From the NCBI GenBank assembly GCA_020344375.1, contig CP070823.1:1991572-2030739 (forward strand): a DNA stretch of 39,168 nucleotides, read 5' to 3'. Below are positions 32,529-39,168 of the stretch, in pieces. The notes below the pieces were generated by a model that ran no database searches, was not told where the DNA came from, and saw nothing but the letters and a program-made list of their open reading frames with translations. The translations under genes were made by a program, and so were the position numbers. This DNA comes from Gemmatimonadota bacterium (GTDB taxonomy: Bacteria > Gemmatimonadota > Gemmatimonadetes > Palauibacterales > KS3-K002). How positions within the stretch are numbered: the first letter of the stretch is position 1; each line of letters starts with the position of its first letter.

Positions 32529-33656
32529 ATGAGGATTGGGATCTCCTGTTATCCGACCTACGGCGGCAGTGGTGCCGTTGCCACCGAGTTGGGCATGCGT
32601 CTCGCCCAGCGCGGGCACGAGGTCCATTTCGTGTCGTACGCCCACCCCTTTCGGTTGCCTCGCTTCTTGCGGAACACCTACTTCCACGAGATCGAGGTGT
32701 CGCGCTACCCACTGTTCGAGTATCCGCCCTACTCGCTGGCCGTGACAGTCGCCATGCACGAGATCGCTACCCAGCGTCACCTCGACCTCTTCCACGTCCA
32801 CTACGCTGTGCCGCACGCGACCTCGGCCTGGCTCGCCAAGCAGATGCTCGCCGAGCCTGCCGACCTGAAGATCGTCACCACACTTCACGGCACCGACATT
32901 ACGCTGGTCGGTCAGGATCCTTCCTACCGGTCGATCGTGAGGTTCTCGATCGAGCGTTCCGATGGCCTGACCGCTGTCTCAGAGTACTTGAAGCAGGAGA
33001 CGTTTGCGAAGTTCGGCTGCGTTGGCTGCGAGGTGCGGGTGATCCCGAATTTCGTCGACACCGAGATATTCAGCCGCAAACGCGGGGACAATCTGCGCAA
33101 AGCGCTGGCCAACCCGGAGGAGAAGATCCTCATTCACATCTCCAACTTCCGGCCGGTCAAGCGCGTGGGCGATGTGGTGCGCGTGGCGGCCCGCGTGATG
33201 GAAAACCTGCCCGCGCGTCTGATCTTCGTCGGAGATGGGCCCGACCGGCCGCTCGCGGAGGAGCAGGCCCGCAGCCTGGGCATTGGAGACCGGGTGTTGT
33301 TTCTGGGCAAGCAGGAGTCGGTGGCGGAACTGTTGGCCTGTGCGGACCTTTTCATGCTGCTCAGCGAGTCGGAGTCGTTCGGGCTTGCCGCGCTGGAGGC
33401 AATGGCCAGCGGCTTGCCCGTGCTCGGCACGCGATGCGGTGGCCTGGAGGAGCTAGTGGACGATGGAGTGGCCGGTCGCCTGCTGCCGGTGGGCGCGGTG
33501 GACGCGATGGCGGACGCGGCGGTTGAGATACTGGGGGACGCAGGCCGCTGGCAGGAGATGGGACGTGCGGCGCGGGCGGCGGCGGAGGAACGCTACTCGG
33601 CCGAGCGAGTCGTGCCTCGGTACGAGTCGTTCTACGAGGAGGTGCTGGGCCGATGA
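32529..33656 (+). CDS. bshA: N-acetyl-alpha-D-glucosaminyl L-malate synthase
   Basis: BshA transfers GlcNAc from UDP-GlcNAc to L-malate, the first step of bacillithiol synthesis. The 375-residue GT4 glycosyltransferase begins MRIGISCYPTYGGSGAVATE and has RGHEVHFVSYAHPFRLPRF, HVHYAVPHATSAWLAKQM and TLHGTDITLVGQDPSY. SESESFGLAALEAMA is the GT4 nucleotide-sugar site. These features match BshA more closely than general GT4 enzymes. bshB and bshC are not in this window. It starts 1 nt after the miaA stop. Confidence 0.9.
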   Translation: MRIGISCYPTYGGSGAVATELGMRLAQRGHEVHFVSYAHPFRLPRFLRNTYFHEIEVSRYPLFEYPPYSLAVTVAMHEIATQRHLDLFHVHYAVPHATSAWLAKQMLAEPADLKIVTTLHGTDITLVGQDPSYRSIVRFSIERSDGLTAVSEYLKQETFAKFGCVGCEVRVIPNFVDTEIFSRKRGDNLRKALANPEEKILIHISNFRPVKRVGDVVRVAARVMENLPARLIFVGDGPDRPLAEEQARSLGIGDRVLFLGKQESVAELLACADLFMLLSESESFGLAALEAMASGLPVLGTRCGGLEELVDDGVAGRLLPVGAVDAMADAAVEILGDAGRWQEMGRAARAAAEERYSAERVVPRYESFYEEVLGR

Positions 33657-33698
33657 TCATCGGGTTCGCACGCGTCCACACCAGACGCCATTGAAGCA

Positions 33699-34493
33699 AT
33701 GACGCTGTTGGAGGCGGTCGCTCTGGGCCTCGTACAAGGGCTCACCGAGTTCTTCCCGGTCTCCAGCTCCGGTCATCTCGTCCTTGCAGAAGCGCTGCTC
33801 GGTGTGAACCCGCCGGGCGTGGCCTTCGAGGTCCTGGTTCACCTGGCGACGGCTCTGTCGGTGCTCGTGCTGTATCGACGGCGGCTGGCAGCGCTGGTGG
33901 CGGGCGCGGTGCGAAAACAGAGGGACGACCTACGCTACCTGGGACTGCTAGGGCTGGCGTCGGTGCCTGCGGCTCTGGTGGGCATCACCTTGACCGGCGC
34001 GATCGCGCGCTTGTTCGATCTGCCGGTGTTGACGGCTCTGAGCCTCATGCTGACCGGTGCTGTCGTCTACGCTACCCGCCGTCTCATCGCTCGTGGGGAA
34101 CGTCAGGACCCGGGGTGGGCGGGCTCTCTCGTGGTGGGGATGGTCCAGGCAGCGGCGCTGCTCCCGGGCATCTCGAGATCGGGCGTGACGGTGGCCACGG
34201 CGCTCTGGGCCAGGACAGGCCGTGATGTCGCGGCGGAGTTCAGCTTCCTGTTGTCGGTGCCCGCCATCGTGGGGGCGTCCCTCCTGGAGCTCCCGGAGCT
34301 GGCGGGCGCCGAGTTTCGTGCGTGCGCGATCGAGCTCGCGGCCGCGTCGTTGAGCGCTTTCGCGGCGGGCATGGTGGCGATAGCCCTGTTCGTGCGCTGG
34401 CTGCGGGTGGGTCGGTTCCATCGCTTCGCCTACTACTGTTGGGCGGTGGGGGGAGGCTATATCGTCTACGCGCTGGTCGCAGGATGGAGTTGA
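33699..34493 (+). CDS. uppP: Undecaprenyl-diphosphatase
   Basis: UppP (BacA) dephosphorylates undecaprenyl diphosphate at the membrane, recycling the lipid carrier of peptidoglycan and O-antigen. The 264-residue protein has about eight hydrophobic segments and both catalytic regions: GLVQGLTEFFPVSSSGHLVL (11-30) and LLPGISRSGVTVATAL. It lies 42 nt after bshA in the same direction. Confidence 0.96.
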   Translation: MTLLEAVALGLVQGLTEFFPVSSSGHLVLAEALLGVNPPGVAFEVLVHLATALSVLVLYRRRLAALVAGAVRKQRDDLRYLGLLGLASVPAALVGITLTGAIARLFDLPVLTALSLMLTGAVVYATRRLIARGERQDPGWAGSLVVGMVQAAALLPGISRSGVTVATALWARTGRDVAAEFSFLLSVPAIVGASLLELPELAGAEFRACAIELAAASLSAFAAGMVAIALFVRWLRVGRFHRFAYYCWAVGGGYIVYALVAGWS

Positions 34494-34501
34494 GGCCGCG
34501 T

Positions 34502-35356
34502 ATGAAAGTCTTGTCGGAGGAGATACGGCGGCGAATCGCTGAGGCGCTGGCGGAGGACGTGGGCGACGGCGACTGGACCAGCGAGTGGAGTGTGCCTGCG
34601 GGTACCGGTGCCGAGGCCGAGATCATCGCCAAGGCGGATGGGGTGATCGCCGGACTGGCCGCCGCGGCCGAGGTCTTTCGGCAGCTGGGAGTTGTCGAGT
34701 TCCGACCTGTCGTCGGAGACGGAGACGAGGTGGCGCGGGGCGCGACGGTCGCCCGGGTCTCCGGCTCAGGGCGCGCGATCCTGACCGCTGAGCGCACGGC
34801 CCTGAATTTCCTCGGGCAGCTGTCGGGCGTGGCGACTCTCACGCGCCGCTTTGTGGCGGCGGTCGAGGGAACGGGCACGCGGATTACGGATACCCGGAAG
34901 ACGACCCCGCTCTGGCGCGAGCTCGAACGGGCGGCGACGCGCGCCGGTGGCGCGGTGAACCACCGGCGCGGCCTCGACGACATGGTCCTGATCAAGGAGA
35001 ACCACATCGCCTGCGCGGGCGGGATCGCGCGGGCCGTGCAGCGGGTGCGGGAGTCGAACGACCGCGATCTGGCCGTAGAGGTCGAGACGACCAGCCTGGA
35101 GGAGGTGAAGGCCGCGCTGGAGGCTGGAGTCGACCGCGTCATGCTTGATAACATGGCGCCGGAGATGGTGAGGCAGGCGGTGCGCATCATCTCAGAGTCG
35201 ACTCCCAGGCCGGAGATCGAGGCGTCCGGCAGTGTCACGCTGAGCAGCGCCCGTGAGTTCGCGGATGCGGGGGTCGACTATATCTCAGTGGGCGCCCTCA
35301 CGCACTCGGCACCGGCCCTGGATCTATCGCTCCGCATCCGCAAGGTGGAACCGTGA
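34502..35356 (+). CDS. nadC: Nicotinate-nucleotide diphosphorylase (carboxylating)
   Basis: NadC converts quinolinate and PRPP to nicotinate mononucleotide in NAD synthesis. The 284-residue protein has ALAEDVGDGDWTSE, AERTALNFLGQLSGVAT, ITDTRKTTPLWRELER, GGAVNHRRGLDDMVLIKENH and VEVETTSLEE. Its end, YISVGALTHSAPALDLSL, is typical. ATG 34502 is chosen over ATG 34484 because GAGG precedes it and the family starts near there. It is 8 nt after uppP and overlaps birA by 4 nt. nadA and nadB are not in the window. Confidence 0.95.
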   Translation: MKVLSEEIRRRIAEALAEDVGDGDWTSEWSVPAGTGAEAEIIAKADGVIAGLAAAAEVFRQLGVVEFRPVVGDGDEVARGATVARVSGSGRAILTAERTALNFLGQLSGVATLTRRFVAAVEGTGTRITDTRKTTPLWRELERAATRAGGAVNHRRGLDDMVLIKENHIACAGGIARAVQRVRESNDRDLAVEVETTSLEEVKAALEAGVDRVMLDNMAPEMVRQAVRIISESTPRPEIEASGSVTLSSAREFADAGVDYISVGALTHSAPALDLSLRIRKVEP

Positions 35357-36174
35357 CCCGCAGAGCATCGAGCTGGGAGGGTGAGACGCTTCGCGCCCTG
35401 CAGGAGCGCTGGGATCGAGCGCACGTCCACGTCTACTCCCGGATCGACAGCACGAATACGCGGGCACTCAAGCTGGCCGAGGATGGCGCGCCAGCCGGAA
35501 CGATCGTCTTGGCCGACGAGCAGACGGCTGGCCGCGGTGTTGCTGCGCGGCTCTGGCACTCCCCCAAGGGCGTTGGCCTCTACCTCTCGCTCGTCCTCAG
35601 GCCGAAGCGGCTGGCGAATCCGTTGCTTCTTCCGATCCTCGCAGGCTTGGGCGCGGCCCGAGCGATCGAGAGGCTGCTGGCCAGCGTGCCGGTGGGTGTC
35701 AAGTGGCCCAACGATCTCATCGTCAGCGACCGCAAGGCCGGTGGTGTGTTGAGCGAGGCCGCGTGGTCGGGGAGCGTGCCCAGGTACGTCGTCCTGGGCG
35801 TTGGGATCAACGTGCATCAGAAGCGCGTCGATTTTCCGCCGGCGCTGCGGGACGTGGCGGTCTCCCTGGACATGGCGGCGGGACGGAGCGTATCGCGACT
35901 CGCTCTGGCGGATCTCATCGTCACGGAGGTCGAGGAGCGCTGCGTCAACCCGCCGCAGAGCCTCGATCGCGAGTTCCTGCGGCTCTTCGATGAGTACGAT
36001 TGGTTGCGTGATCGCCGCTGCGCTGTCATGCAGGCGGGCGCCGCGACCATACAGGGAACGGCCGTCGGTGTGGCGCCGGACGGAGCCCTGCTGTTTCGGC
36101 CCGATGGCGGTGCGCTGGAGCGGGTGACATCCGGGCGTATCGTCGTAGAACAGCTGGCGTTGCCGGACTACTGA
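35353..36174 (+). CDS. birA: Biotin--[acetyl-CoA-carboxylase] ligase without DNA-binding domain
   Basis: The 273-residue protein activates biotin to biotinyl-AMP and attaches it to biotin carboxyl carrier protein. It has SRIDSTNTRALKLAEDGAP, the nucleotide loop, GVKWPNDLIVSDRKAGGVLSE (catalytic-type K117) and VLGVGINVHQ. There is no N-terminal helix-turn-helix, so it is a class I ligase and not a repressor. The biotinyl-AMP loop reads GRGVAAR (60-66), where most family members have GRGRxGR. Val63 thus replaces the arginine equivalent to R118 of E. coli BirA. The GTG start overlaps nadC, and coaX follows 1 nt after its stop, the usual birA-coaX pair. Confidence 0.93.
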   Translation: MTRRASSWEGETLRALQERWDRAHVHVYSRIDSTNTRALKLAEDGAPAGTIVLADEQTAGRGVAARLWHSPKGVGLYLSLVLRPKRLANPLLLPILAGLGAARAIERLLASVPVGVKWPNDLIVSDRKAGGVLSEAAWSGSVPRYVVLGVGINVHQKRVDFPPALRDVAVSLDMAAGRSVSRLALADLIVTEVEERCVNPPQSLDREFLRLFDEYDWLRDRRCAVMQAGAATIQGTAVGVAPDGALLFRPDGGALERVTSGRIVVEQLALPDY

Positions 36175-36175
36175 G

Positions 36176-36982
36176 ATGAGCGAACTGCTGCTGGCGATCG
36201 ATATCGGCAACACGGAAAGCGTGCTCGGACTGTTCCGGGGGCGCGAGCTGCTCCGGCACTGGCGCATCTCGACGGATGTGCGGCGAACTCCCGACGAGCT
36301 GGCGCACCTGCTCAGCCATCTGGTGACCCGGGAGGCGGTGGACACGCCCATCAGAGGTGTGATCGGATCCGTGGTACCGGCGGTGGAGCCGATCGTGACG
36401 CGCGGCTTCCGACGCGCTTTCGGCCGCGAGCCGCGCCTGATCAACGACCCGGCCCGGCTGGTGGAAGACGGCGGGCCGTTGCCGATTCGCCTCGATGTGG
36501 AGGAACCCGCCAGCGTCGGGGCGGACCGCATGCTGAACACGCTGGCCGCCGCCCAGATGTACGGCGTGGACACCATCGCCGTCGATCTCGGGACGGCAAC
36601 GACTTTCGACTGCATCACCGGCGGCGGCGCGTTCGTCGGCGGCGTGATCTCCCCCGGGCCACGCGCCGGGATCGAGGGGCTGGCGCAACGTGCCACCCGG
36701 CTGCCCTACATCGACCTCGTCCCCCCCGACGTGGTCGTCGGACGGCGGACCGACAGCTGCCTGAGATCAGGCTGCTTCTACGCTATCGTGGACGCGATCG
36801 ATGGGATGGTGAGGAGGATCAAGGGGGAATGGGGTCGTCCGCAAGCGCTGGTGGTGACGACGGGAGGTCTGGCAGCCCTGATCGCGCCGCACTGCCAGAC
36901 CGTTGATCTCGTCGAGCCTTACCTCACCCTCTACGGCCTCGAGATCGCCGATCGGCTGCTCGGCGATCCAGAGGCAGGGTAG
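36176..36982 (+). CDS. coaX: Type III pantothenate kinase
   Basis: CoaX phosphorylates pantothenate, the first step of coenzyme A synthesis. The 268-residue protein belongs to the ASKHA fold: [16 protein letters not shown] (phosphate 1), [28 protein letters not shown] (phosphate 2), [16 protein letters not shown] and [10 protein letters not shown]. Type III kinases need a monovalent cation and are not feedback inhibited by CoA (family knowledge). Thr13-Glu14-Ser15 stands where TNT or TNI is more common. Confidence 0.94.
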   Translation: MSELLLAIDIGNTESVLGLFRGRELLRHWRISTDVRRTPDELAHLLSHLVTREAVDTPIRGVIGSVVPAVEPIVTRGFRRAFGREPRLINDPARLVEDGGPLPIRLDVEEPASVGADRMLNTLAAAQMYGVDTIAVDLGTATTFDCITGGGAFVGGVISPGPRAGIEGLAQRATRLPYIDLVPPDVVVGRRTDSCLRSGCFYAIVDAIDGMVRRIKGEWGRPQALVVTTGGLAALIAPHCQTVDLVEPYLTLYGLEIADRLLGDPEAG

Positions 36983-37000
36983 GCGCGCCGCCGCGCGCCT
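36981..37000. terminator. Perfect 8-bp hairpin between converging stop codons
   Basis: AGGCGCGC (36981-36988) pairs with GCGCGCCT (36993-37000) around loop CGCC. It overlaps the coaX TAG and the stop of the minus-strand gene beyond it. There is no T tract, so intrinsic termination is uncertain. Confidence 0.45.
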
Positions 37001-37233
37001 CAGGCCGCTCGCCGGATCTTCGAGCGAATCTTGTCCAGCGCCCGGTCGGCGGTGCCCGGGCTGATCAACTTCACGATGAAATAGATGACAGCCAGGAAGA
37101 ACGCGAGCTTGATGGCTGCCACCAAGAGCCCTGTCAGCAGCGTCAGAACCGGCAGCAGCAGCGCCGAAGCCACCGCCAGCGCCACCAGAGCCCCCACCAG
37201 CAGCACACCCAGCGTGAGCAGTCCTCTCAGCAT
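37000..37233 (-). CDS. Small hydrophobic membrane protein, function unknown
   Basis: The 77-residue protein has two long hydrophobic segments (about 4-31 and 33-60) and a basic tail ([14 protein letters not shown]) that should lie in the cytosol. The ribosome site is excellent: AGGAGGAGGGAGAG directly before ATG 37233, which supports it being a real gene. I do not recognise a family. It converges with coaX and diverges from groES, whose promoter region begins just upstream. Confidence 0.8.
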   Translation of the reverse strand: MLRGLLTLGVLLVGALVALAVASALLLPVLTLLTGLLVAAIKLAFFLAVIYFIVKLISPGTADRALDKIRSKIRRAA

Positions 37234-37388
37234 TCTCTCCCTCCTCCTGGCGTAATGCTAAGCCCCTCGAGCAGTCCTGGCAAGCGGCCGGACGACTCGC
37301 GGCTTCTCACCCTACCCTACGGCGGACCGCAGGCCGGAGTTTCACGGCCGGCCAGGCCAGCGTCGGCGGTTCGAGTTCGGCCACAACT

Positions 37389-37412
37389 GCAGGGCTGCTG
37401 CGGCAGCCCTGC
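37389..37412. repeat. 10-bp perfect inverted repeat upstream of groES
   Basis: GCAGGGCTGC (37389-37398), spacer TGCG, GCAGCCCTGC (37403-37412). It ends 4 nt before TTGACA (37417). It could be an operator or an RNA hairpin. It does not match CIRCE. Confidence 0.6.
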
Positions 37413-37416
37413 CAGC

Positions 37417-37463
37417 TTGACAGGCGGGGGGCTCTTTACGGCTGGCACACTTTCTGCCATTTT
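37417..37463 (+). promoter_or_regulatory. Putative promoter region of groESL
   Basis: TTGACA (37417-37422) has no good -10 at standard distance. Overlapping candidates are TTTACG (37435-37440) with CATTTT 17 bases later, and a sigma54-like element TGGCAC (37443-37448) with TGC at 37455-37457, where the GG and GC pairs have the correct 12-base register. The choice cannot be made from sequence. Confidence 0.35.
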
Positions 37464-37596
37464 CCCGGCGGCAAGCGGAGCAACCCAACACAGCTGTGGG
37501 CGGCGGCCGGCCCCGCCGGGCGGGGACCGAGAGCCTCCGCGCAGTGGACGATCAACGAGTCACGCTACTGGATTGAGAGAGAGGAGGAAAGCGGCG

Positions 37597-37896
37597 ATGC
37601 AGATCAAACCCCTGGCCGATCGCGTCGTGGTGAAGCCGCTCGAGGAGACCGAGCAGATGAAGGGCGGCCTGTACATCCCGGATACGGCTAAGGAGAAGCC
37701 GCAGCAGGGTGAGGTAGTGGCGGTCGGGCCTGGTCGCGTGAGCGACGAGGGCAAGCGGATCGAGATCGAGTTGAAGGTCGGTGACCGGGTGATCTACGGC
37801 AAGTACAGTGGCACCGAGGTCACGATCGGCGACGCGGAATACCTGATCCTTCGGGAATCGGATGTCCTGGCGGTTGTGGCGAACGCCAAGAAGTGA
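37597..37896 (+). CDS. groES: Co-chaperonin GroES
   Basis: The 99-residue GroES forms the heptameric lid of the GroEL folding chamber. It reads [20 protein letters not shown], then the mobile loop [20 protein letters not shown] and the base [19 protein letters not shown], ending [11 protein letters not shown] 37597 is set by GAGGAGGAAAG just upstream and the conserved N-terminus. The untranslated leader is long (about 130 nt) and includes a 6-bp GC hairpin (37511-37525). groEL follows after an unusually wide 152-nt gap. Confidence 0.97.
   Translation: MQIKPLADRVVVKPLEETEQMKGGLYIPDTAKEKPQQGEVVAVGPGRVSDEGKRIEIELKVGDRVIYGKYSGTEVTIGDAEYLILRESDVLAVVANAKK

Positions 37897-39168
<1,272 letters not shown>

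Noticed and set aside
37255-37596. Long N-terminal extension of GroES
   Set aside because: It is non-conserved and runs through the promoter region; groES starts at 37597 behind a strong ribosome site.

Overview
The window is GC-rich, densely packed bacterial chromosome. It holds about 34 protein genes and one tRNA, with no insertion sequence, phage gene or CRISPR array. The gene content suggests the Gemmatimonadota or a neighbouring GC-rich phylum. The supporting points are a bacillithiol-type BshA, a MoxR/Bat operon with BatC and BatE tetratricopeptide modules, PyrR next to PyrB and PyrC, and an NhaC antiporter with a signal peptide. This placement is inferred from gene content and was not tested with a tree.

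Layout. Positions 1-1750 (minus) hold an NhaC-type antiporter that runs off the left edge. It is divergent from a pyrimidine operon (1929-4737: pyrR, pyrB, pyrC), which is followed by a coiled-coil/zinc-ribbon protein. rpsT (minus) is divergent from scpA-scpB-rluB, which continue into a large Rossmann-fold protein of unknown role. Positions 9989-18158 form a MoxR/Bat operon: an AAA+ ATPase, a DUF58 protein, a BatD-like membrane protein, two von Willebrand A proteins, a TPR protein and a BatD-BatE fusion. pcm (minus) is divergent from selD, which overlaps a MerR-type regulator. trkA and trkH (minus) encode potassium uptake. A tRNA with anticodon CAT comes next, then a small zinc-ribbon membrane protein, secD-secF-tatD and a DUF47/PiT phosphate pair. 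Positions 29760-36982 run mutL, miaA, bshA, uppP, nadC, birA, coaX. A small membrane protein (minus) and groES-groEL close the window, with groEL cut by the right edge.

The most notable observation is that selD reads through an in-frame TGA (18988-18990) at the position of the catalytic Cys/Sec, and a predicted bacterial SECIS hairpin follows at once. The gene is therefore 18931-19980, and an ordinary gene caller would cut off its catalytic N-terminus. This implies the organism decodes UGA as selenocysteine. Other points of interest are the BatD-BatE fusion, a BirA whose biotinyl-AMP loop lacks the usual arginine, a MutL without the usual cysteine in its metal-site motif, two promoters placed so close to ATG codons that mutL and selD mRNAs may be leaderless, and a groESL operon without a visible CIRCE element.

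Most genes are housekeeping, and no wholly new system is demonstrated. The best candidates for undescribed biology are the selD-MerR pair and the Bat operon with its Rossmann-fold neighbour.
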